Shown in pieces: positions 44,596-53,093 of a stretch of 64,000 nucleotides of DNA (positions are counted from its first letter, which is position 1; each line of letters opens with the position of its first letter). A program made the translations under genes and the position numbers. The stretch is from Pseudooceanicola batsensis HTCC2597 (lineage in GTDB: Bacteria; Pseudomonadota; Alphaproteobacteria; Rhodobacterales; Rhodobacteraceae): the NCBI RefSeq assembly GCF_000152725.1, contig NZ_CH724131.1, positions 523,846 through 587,845 of the forward strand. The letters are read 5' to 3'. The notes beneath the pieces are model-generated. The model was not told where the DNA came from. It saw only the letters and a program-made list of their open reading frames with translations, and searched no databases.

Positions 44596-45666
44596 ATGGA
44601 ACTTGTCACACCGATTCGCCGCGGCCTTGCGGCCTGTGCCGCTGCCGCGATCCTGACCCCGGCCGCACAGGCCGAGAGCTTCGACGCCACTGTGGTCGCG
44701 GGGCACCCGCCCGTCTTCCTCTGGGTGAAGACCCTGTCGGAGACCTTCATCCCGACCGTCAACGCCGAGCTGGAGGGGACCGAACACTCCATCGACTGGA
44801 TGGAAGCCTACGGTGGCACGCTGGCCAAGGTCGGCGGTGAGCTCGAGGCGATCGAGGACGGGCTGGCCCAGATCGGTATCGTCAGCTCGCTGTTCGAGCC
44901 GTCGCTGCTGAGCCTGCAGAACGTGACCTATGCCACGCCCTTCGGGTCGCCCGACGTGGACATCGTCTTCGACACCGTGGACGGCATGCACGAGGACATC
45001 GCGGACATGCGCAAGCTCTGGGAAGAGCATGACATGGAGTACCTCGGCGGCGGCTTTGGGCTCGAGGACTACCTGCTGATGACCACCTTCGAGGTGGACA
45101 GCCTGGACGATCTCAAGGGCCGCAAGATCAATGCGCCCGGACCCGCGGTGAACTGGCTGAAGGGTACCGGTGCCGTCGGAGTCTCGGGCAACCTGACGAC
45201 CTACTACAACGACATCCAGACCGGCGTGGCCGAGGGCGTCATCGTCTTCCCGACCGCCGCCGCCGCCGCAAAGCTGCACGAGGTCGCGCCGCACGTGACC
45301 CGCACCGGCTTCGGCGCGCAATACGCCGGCGCCATCGTCGCCAAGAAAAGCTGGTACGACGAGCTTCCGGACGAGGTGCAGGCGGCGATCGATACTGGTG
45401 TCGACGCCTTCGCAGAGGCCTATCGCGCCGGGCTTGAGCAGCGCGTGCAGGCGGCCTTCAAGACCATGGAAGAGGGCGGCGCCACGATCGCGACGCTGCC
45501 GGCCGAAGAGCGTCAGAAGTGGGCGCAGGCGCTGCCGGATATCGCCGGTGACTGGGCGCGCAACCTCGATGGGCAGGGCCTTGCCGGGTCCGAGGTGGTG
45601 AACACCTACATGCAGCGCCTCAAGGATGCCGGCGTCGATCTGCCCCGCGACTGGACCGTGGAGTAA
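44596..45666 (+). CDS. TRAP transporter solute receptor (DctP family)
   Basis: Periplasmic binding protein (356 aa). Signal peptide (MELVTPIRRGLAACAAAAIL, cleavage after AQA near 26), then the DctP fold with VAGHPPVFLWVKTLSETFIP, LDDLKGRKINAPGPAVNWLK and the substrate-Arg/Asn-type region around it (about 165-185). Unlike classical DctP the selectivity helix is NAPG rather than VRIPG-like R, so ligand identity is uncertain; an organic acid is likely. AGGAGG upstream of ATG 44596. Confidence 0.9.
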   Translation: MELVTPIRRGLAACAAAAILTPAAQAESFDATVVAGHPPVFLWVKTLSETFIPTVNAELEGTEHSIDWMEAYGGTLAKVGGELEAIEDGLAQIGIVSSLFEPSLLSLQNVTYATPFGSPDVDIVFDTVDGMHEDIADMRKLWEEHDMEYLGGGFGLEDYLLMTTFEVDSLDDLKGRKINAPGPAVNWLKGTGAVGVSGNLTTYYNDIQTGVAEGVIVFPTAAAAAKLHEVAPHVTRTGFGAQYAGAIVAKKSWYDELPDEVQAAIDTGVDAFAEAYRAGLEQRVQAAFKTMEEGGATIATLPAEERQKWAQALPDIAGDWARNLDGQGLAGSEVVNTYMQRLKDAGVDLPRDWTVE

Positions 45667-45669
45667 GCC

Positions 45670-46209
45670 GTGACGCAGGCCGGACCGGACGAGGAGGGCG
45701 CCCCGCGCGCCCTCGCGCAGCGCATCGCCAACGGGATTATGTCGGCAGCCAACGTGGCGGCGACGGCATGGATCTTGCTCCTGATGGTGCTGATCCTGTC
45801 GGACGTGATCGGGCGCAACGCCTTCCTCGCGCCGATCGCCGGGGTGCCGGAGATGGTGAAGTATTCGATCGTCGGGATCGTTTTCCTTCAGGTGGCGCAT
45901 ACACACCGGAACGGCGAACTGATCCGTTCGGACGGGCTGCTCGGCCTGCTCACAAAGCGCGCGCCCCGGGCGGGGGCGGCGCTTGACCTCGTGGCGCAGC
46001 TGGCGGGCGTGGCCGTGTCGCTGATGCTGGCATGGGCCGTCTGGCCCAAGGCCACCCGCGCCTTCGAACGGGGCGAGATGGAGGGGATCGCGGGTCATTT
46101 CCAGATGCCCGTCTGGCCCTTCCTGACCATCGTCGCCCTTGGATCGGTTTTGCTGGCGGTGTCCTTCCTGATCTCGGCGGTCCACGCGGCGCGGAAGGTG
46201 GCCGCCTGA
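45670..46209 (+). CDS. TRAP transporter small permease (DctQ)
   Basis: 179 aa, four helices (about 32-52, 60-82, 105-125, 142-165), with the DctQ feature VIGRNAFLAPIAGVPEMVKYSIVG. GTG start at 45670, three bases after dctP. The stop overlaps the large permease as TGATG. Confidence 0.9.
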   Translation: MTQAGPDEEGAPRALAQRIANGIMSAANVAATAWILLLMVLILSDVIGRNAFLAPIAGVPEMVKYSIVGIVFLQVAHTHRNGELIRSDGLLGLLTKRAPRAGAALDLVAQLAGVAVSLMLAWAVWPKATRAFERGEMEGIAGHFQMPVWPFLTIVALGSVLLAVSFLISAVHAARKVAA

Positions 46210-47513
46210 TGGACAGCCTGATGATCGGATACCTTTCGCTGGCCGGGATCGGCGTGGCGATATATGCAGGCCTGCACGTGGCGATCGCCCTGGCCGGCGT
46301 GTCGTTCCTCGGGGTCTGGGCGCTGACGGGCAAGGCGGCGCTCGCCTTCAACTTCGTGGCCCTCGCGGGCACCGACTCGATCGCGGAATACACCTTCGGC
46401 GTGGTGCCTCTATTCGTGCTGATGGGGCTGGCGGTCAGTGAATCGGGCCTTGGCCGCGACACCTTCGCGATCATCGCGCGCAGCACGCGCGGCTGGCGCG
46501 GCGGGCTGGGGGTGGCCACCGTGCTGTCGAACGCGGTCTTCGCCGCGATCACCGGCATTTCGATCGCCTCGGCGGCGGTCTTCTCGAAGGTCGCGGTGCC
46601 GCAGATGGTGGCGGCCGGCACGAAACGTTCGATCGCGGTCGGCACCGTCGCGGGCTCCAGCGTGCTGGGGATGCTGATCCCGCCGTCGCTCCTGCTGATC
46701 CTCTTCGCCATTCTCACCGACAGCTCGGTGGGAGACCTGTTCCTTGGCGGTGTGGGGCCGGGGCTGCTGCTGGCGCTTGCCTTCGGGGTCTACCTGACGG
46801 TGCTGGGGCGTTTTCGTCCCCAACTGTTCGACGGACCGAAGACCCTGGGCGGCGCCGATGACACGACCCCTTCGGCCCTGATGCTGCCGGTGCTGGGACT
46901 GGCCGGGGTGGTGCTGGGCGGAATCTATACCGGCTTCTTCACACCGACCGAGGCCGGGGCCGTCGGCGCCGCCGCCGCGCTGATCCTGTCCTTTGCCATG
47001 CGCCGCATCGGCACCTCGGGGGCCTGGCGCATCGCTGTGCAGACCGGGCACATCACCGCTGCCGTCTGCTTCCTGATCGTGGGTGCGTCGATATACAGCC
47101 GGATGCTGGCCTTCTCGGGTGTGCCGGCGTCGGTGACGGAATGGGTCGTGGCCAGCGGGATCGGGCCGCTCGGGTTCCTGTTCCTCTTCGCGCTGATCGT
47201 GGCGGCGATGGGGACGATCCTCGACAGCTCCTCGATCATGCTGGTGACTGTGCCGCTGGCCTTTCCGATCACGCAGGAGCTGGGGATCGACGTGGTGCAT
47301 TTCGGGCTCGTCACCGTGCTCGCGGTCGAAATCGGCTTGCTGACCCCGCCGCTGGGGCTGTCGGTCTTCGTCGTGCAGGCCACGCTGCGACATGAGGGCG
47401 TGACTCTCGGCGAAGTGTTCCGCGGCGCCGCGCCCTTTGCCCTCATCATGGCGGGCGTTCTGACCGCCGTGATCCTGATCCCCGACATCGCAACCGGCCT
47501 GATCGGCCGCTGA
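46209..47513 (+). CDS. TRAP transporter large permease (DctM)
   Basis: 434 aa with about 12-13 helices, the Na+-driven symporter subunit. Family landmarks VPLFVLMGLAVSESGLGRDTF, SNAVFAAITGISIASAAVFSKVA, and GSSVLGMLIPPSLLLILFA (about 150-175), and GTILDSSSIMLVTVPLAFPI in the second half. Start decided by the TGATG overlap with dctQ. Confidence 0.93.
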   Translation: MDSLMIGYLSLAGIGVAIYAGLHVAIALAGVSFLGVWALTGKAALAFNFVALAGTDSIAEYTFGVVPLFVLMGLAVSESGLGRDTFAIIARSTRGWRGGLGVATVLSNAVFAAITGISIASAAVFSKVAVPQMVAAGTKRSIAVGTVAGSSVLGMLIPPSLLLILFAILTDSSVGDLFLGGVGPGLLLALAFGVYLTVLGRFRPQLFDGPKTLGGADDTTPSALMLPVLGLAGVVLGGIYTGFFTPTEAGAVGAAAALILSFAMRRIGTSGAWRIAVQTGHITAAVCFLIVGASIYSRMLAFSGVPASVTEWVVASGIGPLGFLFLFALIVAAMGTILDSSSIMLVTVPLAFPITQELGIDVVHFGLVTVLAVEIGLLTPPLGLSVFVVQATLRHEGVTLGEVFRGAAPFALIMAGVLTAVILIPDIATGLIGR

Positions 47514-47524
47514 CGGAGACTGCC

Positions 47525-48295
47525 ATGAAACTGATCGACCTCGCCCGTCCGCTGGAGAACACGAAATACGCCGACCCGCCGGGCCTGCACCCGGAGATCG
47601 AGTACTTCGGCCACGACGTCACCGCGCAGCAGATCCTCGACTTCTTTCCTGGCGTGAAAAGCGAGGACCTGCCCGGCGGCGAAGGCTGGGCGGTCGAAAA
47701 GGTCAGCCTGTCGACGCATAACGGCACGCACCTGGACGCGCCCTATCACTTCCATTCCACAATGGATGGCGGGAAACGCGCGATCACAATCGACGAGGTG
47801 CCGCTGGAATGGTGCATCGGGCGCGGGGTGAAGCTGGATTTCCGCGAGGTGCCCGACGGGCACGTGGTCACGGCGGCCGAAGTCGAGGCGGAGTTCGCGC
47901 GCATCGGCCACGACCTGCAGCCCGGCGACATCGTGCTGGTCAACACCGCGGCTGGCGCGGCCTATGGCCAGCCGCACTACGTCGCGACCGGCTGCGGGAT
48001 CGGTCACGAGGCCACCTGCTGGATGACCGAGCGCGGTATGCGGGTCTGCGGCACCGATGCCTGGAGTTGGGACGCCCCCTTCATCCACACCGCCAGGAAG
48101 GTGGCCGAGACCGGTGACGCCGGGCTGATCTGGGAAGGACACCGCGCCGGCATGGTGCGCGGTTATTGCCACATCGAGAAGCTCGCCAACCTCGAACAGC
48201 TGCCCGCGACGGGCTTTGAGGTGCAGTGCTTCCCGGTAAAGATCAAGGGCGCGAGCGCAGGCTGGTGCCGGCCCATCGCGATTATCAGGGATTGA
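47525..48295 (+). CDS. Cyclase-family metal hydrolase
   Basis: 256 aa, putative Mn/Zn hydrolase of the cyclase/arylformamidase/isatin-hydrolase family. The signature HNGTHLDAPYHFH (about residues 61-73) is the metal-binding HxGTHxDxPxH. Further conserved parts: VLVNTAAGAAYGQPHY, and GTDAWSWDAPF. Such enzymes hydrolyse N-formylkynurenine, isatin or related ring-opened compounds. Operon with the TRAP transporter supports a role in metabolising the imported acid or its precursor; the real substrate is unknown. Confidence 0.85.
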   Translation: MKLIDLARPLENTKYADPPGLHPEIEYFGHDVTAQQILDFFPGVKSEDLPGGEGWAVEKVSLSTHNGTHLDAPYHFHSTMDGGKRAITIDEVPLEWCIGRGVKLDFREVPDGHVVTAAEVEAEFARIGHDLQPGDIVLVNTAAGAAYGQPHYVATGCGIGHEATCWMTERGMRVCGTDAWSWDAPFIHTARKVAETGDAGLIWEGHRAGMVRGYCHIEKLANLEQLPATGFEVQCFPVKIKGASAGWCRPIAIIRD

Positions 48296-48305
48296 GGAGA
48301 GAGCG

Positions 48306-49238
48306 ATGAAACTGGCAACCTTCGACGTCGGGCAGGGGCCCCGGCTGGGCGCGGTCACGAACGAGGGCATGGTGGACCTGACGGCGACCGGCCGCCCCGA
48401 GCTGGCCGACATGCTGTCACTGATCGAGGCGGGCGCGCCCGGCCTGGACCTTGCGCGCGAAACCGAGGCGGCGGGCCCGGTACGGAGCATGGAGGGCCTG
48501 CGCCTGCTGTCGCCGATCCCGGTGCCGCCGCAGTTTCGTGATGCCTCGACCTTTCCGCGCCATATCGTGCAGGCCCCGGTGGGGATGCAGAAGCTGGCCG
48601 CGCAGATGCAGGGCAAGCCCGACCCGGACCCGCAGCTCGGCGAGGTGCCCGAGGTTTATCGCCAGCAGCCGATCTTCTACATCACCAACCGCTTCAGCGT
48701 GCGCGGCCATGACGAGGACGTGCTCTGGCCGCGGTATTCGCAGGCCATGGACTTCGAACTGGAGGTCGCCTGCGTCGTCGGGCGGGGCGGCAAGGACATC
48801 GCGAAGAAGGACGCCTTCGATCACGTCTTCGGCTACACGATCTTCAACGATTTCTCGGCCCGCGACACCCAGCTTGTCGAGATGCAGGGCATGCTCGGGC
48901 CCGCCAAGGGCAAGAGCTTCGACGGCGGCAATGTCCTTGGTCCGGTGATTGTAACGGCGGACGAGGTGCCGAACCCGCGCAAGCTGCGCACGCAGGCGCG
49001 GATCAACGGCAGCGTCTACGTGGACACCGACATGTCCGCGATGCTGCACGGCTTCGACGACATGATCGCCTTCATCAGCCGGGACGAGGCGCTCCATCCC
49101 GGCGAGGTGATCGGCGCGGGCACCGTCAACGACGGCTGCGGGCTGGAGCACTCGGTCTTCCTCAACGACGGGGACGTGGTCGAACTCGAGGTCGAGGGAA
49201 TCGGCATCCTGCGCAACCGCGTGCGCCGACAGGACTGA
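48306..49238 (+). CDS. Fumarylacetoacetate hydrolase-family protein
   Basis: 310 aa of the FAH/HpcE fold. Metal ligands are visible in AMDFELEVACVVGRGGKDI (Glu pair about 140) and YTIFNDFSARDTQLVEM with GPAKGKSFDGGNVLGPVIVT. Members break C-C bonds in acylpyruvates, or decarboxylate. It ends the operon of TRAP plus cyclase, compatible with breakdown of a ring-cleavage product. Confidence 0.88.
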   Translation: MKLATFDVGQGPRLGAVTNEGMVDLTATGRPELADMLSLIEAGAPGLDLARETEAAGPVRSMEGLRLLSPIPVPPQFRDASTFPRHIVQAPVGMQKLAAQMQGKPDPDPQLGEVPEVYRQQPIFYITNRFSVRGHDEDVLWPRYSQAMDFELEVACVVGRGGKDIAKKDAFDHVFGYTIFNDFSARDTQLVEMQGMLGPAKGKSFDGGNVLGPVIVTADEVPNPRKLRTQARINGSVYVDTDMSAMLHGFDDMIAFISRDEALHPGEVIGAGTVNDGCGLEHSVFLNDGDVVELEVEGIGILRNRVRRQD

Positions 49239-49251
49239 AGGGGGCGGCGGC

Positions 49252-49404
49252 TCAGGCCGCCGCTGCCTCCGGCGCCCTCGGTCGGCCCGAGGTGAGCGCG
49301 GAGAGGGCCACCATCACCGCCGCCGCGCCCGGGACAAGGGGCAGGCCACCAAGCTGGTAGGTCAGCCCCGACAGCAGCGTGCCGATCAGCCCGCCGAATG
49401 TACG
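49252..49404 (-). pseudogene. C-terminal remnant of an MFS transporter
   Basis: On the minus strand a frame reads TFGGLIGTLLSGLTYQLGG, a last transmembrane helix, and ends PRAPEAAAA and stop. This fits the terminal helix pair of an MFS permease. The protein is cut off at about 49404, where the sequence switches to unrelated DNA. Nothing else of the transporter remains in the window, so it was destroyed by the island or a related deletion. Confidence 0.6.
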
Positions 49405-49502
49405 ACCTGCGGCACAAGTTCGCGACCGAGCGCTACTACTTCCGCTACCTCACTCAGGAGCAGCAAGCGGTCGCCTACGCCGACGGCAATGTCGGTCTAT
49501 GA
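49398..49502 (+). pseudogene. Possible tyrosine-recombinase box fragment
   Basis: A 34-codon frame MYDLRHKFATERYYFRYL... resembles the box II DLRHxFA of tyrosine recombinases. It abuts the MFS break point. Too short to be sure; it may be a leftover of an older integrase. The remainder up to 49730 shows no gene. Confidence 0.3.
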
Positions 49503-49730
49503 TACAGGGCCCTTGTCATGGCCTACGAGAGTCCCGCCCGAAATGGCGAGGCTTTCGTCGTTCTAAGCCGTGTTGATCACGTGCGTGCCGGGCGGGTATG
49601 GACGCCGACCCGGCATAGTCGGTGCATGCGGGGCGCCGAAAATTCGGCATGATACGCCGATGTCTGCCTTGCCCGAAGAATTTCTGCCTTCTCGCGTGTG
49701 GAAGCGGAAAGAGGCCATTTCAGGTAGTTA

Positions 49731-49757
49731 GTGGCGGAGAGGCAGTCCGTAGAACCC
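49731..49757. other. Degenerate att-like copy of the tRNA-Ser 3' end
   Basis: GTGGCGGAGAG is exactly the tRNA-Ser 3' end at 55635-55645 and the match continues as CAG and GAACCC, 21 of 27 bases. It lies left of the dead integrase and therefore may be the distal attachment site of the island. From here to 49901 no gene is visible. Confidence 0.5.
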
Positions 49758-49875
49758 GTGCCCTCTGGCGGCCGCGAGAGTTCGTGGAAATCCAAATAAC
49801 TAGCACAGGAAAAAGAACTAAATTCGCCCCTGTCCATTGTAGTTCGCGCACGTCCGCCCTAAGCCATGTCAAAGT

Positions 49876-49894
49876 GTGGGAATAAATGTGGGAA
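49876..49894 (+). repeat. 19-base repeat near dead integrase start
   Basis: GTGGGAATAAATGTGGGAA (GTGGGAA twice, 11-base period). A near-identical copy lies at 55561-55579, at the other end of the island, in the same orientation. Likely an integrase arm site or part of the att region. Confidence 0.6.
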
Positions 49895-49901
49895 CGATAT
49901 G

Positions 49902-51096
49902 CCTCTCAGCGCGCGCAAGGCGGAAACGGCAGGACCAGGACGTCACAGCGACGGACGCGGTCTTTTCCTCTACGTAAAGCCCTCTGGCGCACGGTCCTGG
50001 GTGCTGCGCTATCAGGTGCAAGGACGGCGGCGTGATCTCAGGCTTGGCCCTTATCCTGATGTCAGCCTCGCAATGGCCCGCGACCGTGCAATGGAGGCGC
50101 GACGCCTCATTGCCGAAGGCGAAGACCCGATCACAAAGAAACAACAGGCAAAGCCCAAGACATTCCGCGAAGCCGCCCTCGAACTCATCGCAAGCAAGCG
50201 TCCCGGTTGGAAGAACGCCAAGCACGCGGCGTAATGGACAGCCACCTTGGAGTCCTACGTCTTTCCGAAGATCGGTGCGGTTCAGGTCGCCAAGATCGAG
50301 ACGGCGGACGTGATTTCCACGCTCACCCCGATCTGGGCAGAAAAGCCGGAAACCGCCAATCGGGTTCGCCAGCGCGTCGAAGCCGTGATCGACTACGCAT
50401 CCGCGCTGGGCAATCGAACCGGCGACAATCCGGCCCGCTGGCGCGGACATCTGGACCATCTCCTGCCGAAGCCAAAAAAGGTGCGCGCGGTCGTGCATCA
50501 CCCGGCGTTGCCTCACGCGCAGATTGCGGACTTCATGACTGCCCTCGCCGAGCGGGAAGGTGTTGCCGCGCGAGCGCTGGCCTTCACGATCCTGACGGCA
50601 GCGCGGTCTGGCGAGACCCGAGGTATGACGTGGGGCGAAGTCGATCTACACGCAGAGGTCTGGACCATCCCAGCGGGGCGAATGAAGGCGGCGAAGGAAC
50701 ACCGCGTGCCGTTGACCGATGCCGCCTTGGCCCTGCTAGGAAAGCGCGCCGAAACTGCGCCCGACGATGCGCTGATCTTCGGAAGCGAGACCAAACCTGG
50801 AAAGCCGATCCGACATGAGCGTGACCGCGGTCTTGCGCCGCATGGAGCGCAACGACATCACCGTCCATGGATTCCGCTCAACTTTCCGCGATTGGGCGGG
50901 GGAAACCACCGGCTTCCCCCGCGAAGTCATCGAAGCGGCGCTGGCGCACGCCATCAAGGATAAGGCCGAAGCCACTTATGCCCGCTCAGACCTTTTCGAC
51001 AAACGACGCAAGCTGATGGAGGCTTGGGCGACCATCGCCACCCACCGCACGAAATCAGCAAATGTTGTAGCTCCGTCCTCCGGGAAGACAGGGTGA
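49902..51096 (+). pseudogene. Broken P4-type tyrosine integrase
   Basis: Three pieces make one protein of about 397 codons. Piece 1 (MPLSARKAETAGPG, DGRGLFLYVKPSGARSWVLR) is the DUF4102 N-terminal arm-binding domain and stops at a TAA (50232-50234). Piece 2 continues in the same frame from WTATLESYVFPKIGA, holding the core-binding and catalytic start (TAARSGETRGMTW). Around 50809 the frame shifts: expected KPMSDMSVTAV reads as KPIRHERDRG, explained by loss of two bases. Piece 3 resumes as SVTAVLRRMERNDITVHGFRS and ends with box II HGFRSTFRDWAGE and the Tyr in AEATYARSDLF. All catalytic residues are present but the gene cannot yield the protein. Confidence 0.9.
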
Positions 51097-51627
51097 CATC
51101 CATCTACAGCATTCCTGACTGTGTGTCTGGCGGCAGTTTTGGGCCTACTCGTCCGGCCTCTGAACAGCCTTATGCAATCTGTCCGCTGCTCAGTGCGCGC
51201 TTGTGGTGTAGCGTGCACTGGCCACAGGCGGGTCTGGCCACGACTTGCTGGATGACTGAGCCCCAACGCTGACTAAGGCATCGGTACATGCGGGATTGCA
51301 ATTGGGAACGCGATAGAAGAAAATCCAAATTTTTTTTGTAACAAAGAAATATAGCGGCTAAGTGACGGAGGACGTAGACTGATGTCGAACCTTCCCCAAA
51401 CAAGTTATTGAACGTCGATACATTTTTGGCAAGGATCCACGTTGCTGTACCACCCATACGAAGCGGAGCGTGGTCCTGCACGGCTTCGTCAGCGTGTTGG
51501 CTCAGAAGCTCAAAGGAAGAATATTGCTCAGTGCTCGCTCGAGCAGAATCGGCATGTTGTTTTTCGACGCGGACAATTCATCAATACGGCAGTTCTAGAT
51601 TGCCGTATTCCTCAAATAAGGTGAACG
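51097..51627. other. Intergenic stretch, no gene recognised
   Basis: About 530 bases, lower in GC than flanks, with a T-rich run near 51331 and short open frames of no family character. It separates the dead integrase from the HlyC-like gene, which starts with a GGTG-type ribosome site. Confidence 0.6.
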
Positions 51628-51987
51628 ATGGCAAATGAAGGCGACGCACCGAAGGGAACAGGCGGCCTAGAATCTGCTTCAAAACCGGTCGATCCGGTAG
51701 CGGACAAAACAGTGGCCGAGATTTTGGGCGAGATCGTCTGGTTGATGACGGAGGACCCCGCGGGTCGCGAGACGAATGTGTCCGAGATCGAGTCACTGGT
51801 TATGCCCGCGATACTGGCGAGGCGGTTCCACATCAAGTATGCGCAGGTGCCGGACATGCGGCGACCGGGAGCGACGACGCTGCAACCGGTGGCGGTTCGC
51901 GTTTTTGAAAAGCGAATGCCAGAGGCGGCCGGGCAACCATATCCGGTAGTATTGGCTGAGTATTCTGTATTGAAGGCAAAGCCATGA
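51628..51987 (+). CDS. HlyC-like acyltransferase-related protein (119 aa)
   Basis: The stretch ADKTVAEILGEIVWLMTEDP to SLVMPAILARRFHIKY matches the start of toxin-activating lysine acyltransferases (HlyC: LGHIAWLWANSPLHR...VLPAIRANQY). However the catalytic His of the SPLHR motif is replaced (DPAGRE), and the second half with the catalytic Asp is not there; a different 35-residue end follows. HlyC enzymes acylate RTX toxins at Lys. This could be a decayed copy or a non-enzymatic derivative. Its stop overlaps the next start as ATGA. Recognition is by eye and moderate. Confidence 0.55.
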   Translation: MANEGDAPKGTGGLESASKPVDPVADKTVAEILGEIVWLMTEDPAGRETNVSEIESLVMPAILARRFHIKYAQVPDMRRPGATTLQPVAVRVFEKRMPEAAGQPYPVVLAEYSVLKAKP

Positions 51988-53093
51988 TCGGGTTGCGCTA
52001 TAGTCTCCCAAGGCAGTCTTGTTTCGATACTTTTAGCATTTACTGCGTTTCCTTGAGAGCGGATAGCCTATCATTGGGCATTGCTCAAAGCAAGCACGTC
52101 TGCGCTGGCATCACACGCCTCTTCGATCTCGCGAAGCGGAGAAATTGCGTCATTCGTCGAGGTTTCTGGCGTGAGGTATCGCAGTCACTCCTGGTTGCCG
52201 GAATTCTATTGTCAGGTTCCACCCCAAGTGTTGCGGATGGCGTGATGCCTGACTTAACGGACCTGGCTTGGTCAACCGAAGCTGTGTCCTCCACACTGGC
52301 ATCAGACAGAGTATTACTCAGTTACTCGGGGAGGTGGATTCTTCTTCCCGCAGGGTACATCGCGCGCGCCATGTCCCAGTCTGAACTTTTGCCTCTCAGG
52401 TTAACTTACGAAAGATACCTTAGCACTCCATTCTCTCCCTCAGAGGAAGAAACGTGGGTCAGCAGCACCCCAGCCATTTCTGAATACGGACTACCCGGTG
52501 GGCCGGGCGATTTTGCTTACATGCTTCCAAGCGGATTACCGCTACCAAAGGAGTATTTTTCCAGTGGCGTAGCTCAACGGGAAGAGGATGCGCCTTTCGA
52601 GGCGAAGGGACGAAACCCTGACTTCATAATTAAACCCAAAGGTTTTAGAAATGAACAAATAGTTGTAAAATTTTCTTGGACGTTACCAAATGTAGATAAT
52701 ATTAATGAATGGCCATTGGCTAAGCGGTTTGAGCGCACAAGATCTAAAAGTAGAGCCAGCGCTGTTGGATATCGAGAAGGCCCTTCTCCGAGGCTGCCAC
52801 GAAATCATGTCGAGCGGCCAACTGGTAGGGCCTATTACTCGATATATGGTGACGATGGAGATATTGCTGTTGACATGGACTGCAGTCCTTGGCTCGGCGA
52901 AATGGCTGCACCAAATCCCGGCTGCTTTGGTTACATCCTTCATCGCAAATCCCGCCTCGAGCTTTACCTTGAATTCCCATCTTCGCCAGCTACCAGTTAT
53001 GAAAATGAAGCTTGGCGGTCGATAGTTGACAATACAGTGGCTCTGGTGTTGTCGTGGAAGTTTAAGCCTTACGAGATAAAGTCTAATGACTGA
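51984..53093 (+). CDS. Unknown exported protein coupled to HlyC-like gene
   Basis: 369 aa, function not recognised. The N-terminal 60 residues are atypical, then a signal-peptide-like SLLVAGILLSGSTPSVADG (about 69-87). The mature part ends with FGYILHRKSRLELYLEF and WRSIVDNTVALVLSWKF, a beta-rich look. No ATG follows the first 60 residues in a place that would tidy the signal, so either the start is 51984 (ATGA overlap) or a rare codon. Composition is lower GC than the core genome. A role as partner, chaperone or immunity protein for the following exoprotein is only context. Confidence 0.5.
   Translation: MIGLRYSLPRQSCFDTFSIYCVSLRADSLSLGIAQSKHVCAGITRLFDLAKRRNCVIRRGFWREVSQSLLVAGILLSGSTPSVADGVMPDLTDLAWSTEAVSSTLASDRVLLSYSGRWILLPAGYIARAMSQSELLPLRLTYERYLSTPFSPSEEETWVSSTPAISEYGLPGGPGDFAYMLPSGLPLPKEYFSSGVAQREEDAPFEAKGRNPDFIIKPKGFRNEQIVVKFSWTLPNVDNINEWPLAKRFERTRSKSRASAVGYREGPSPRLPRNHVERPTGRAYYSIYGDDGDIAVDMDCSPWLGEMAAPNPGCFGYILHRKSRLELYLEFPSSPATSYENEAWRSIVDNTVALVLSWKFKPYEIKSND

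Noticed and set aside
51408-51638. Two overlapping short open frames before the HlyC-like gene
   Set aside because: No ribosome site, no hydrophobic or domain pattern, and both overlap each other in different frames.
52564-52620. tRNA-like bases (GTGGCGTAGCTCAACGGGAAGAGG and a CGCCT/AGGCG stem)
   Set aside because: Looks like a D-arm followed by a hairpin, but there is no acceptor stem or T-arm and it lies in a coding frame.
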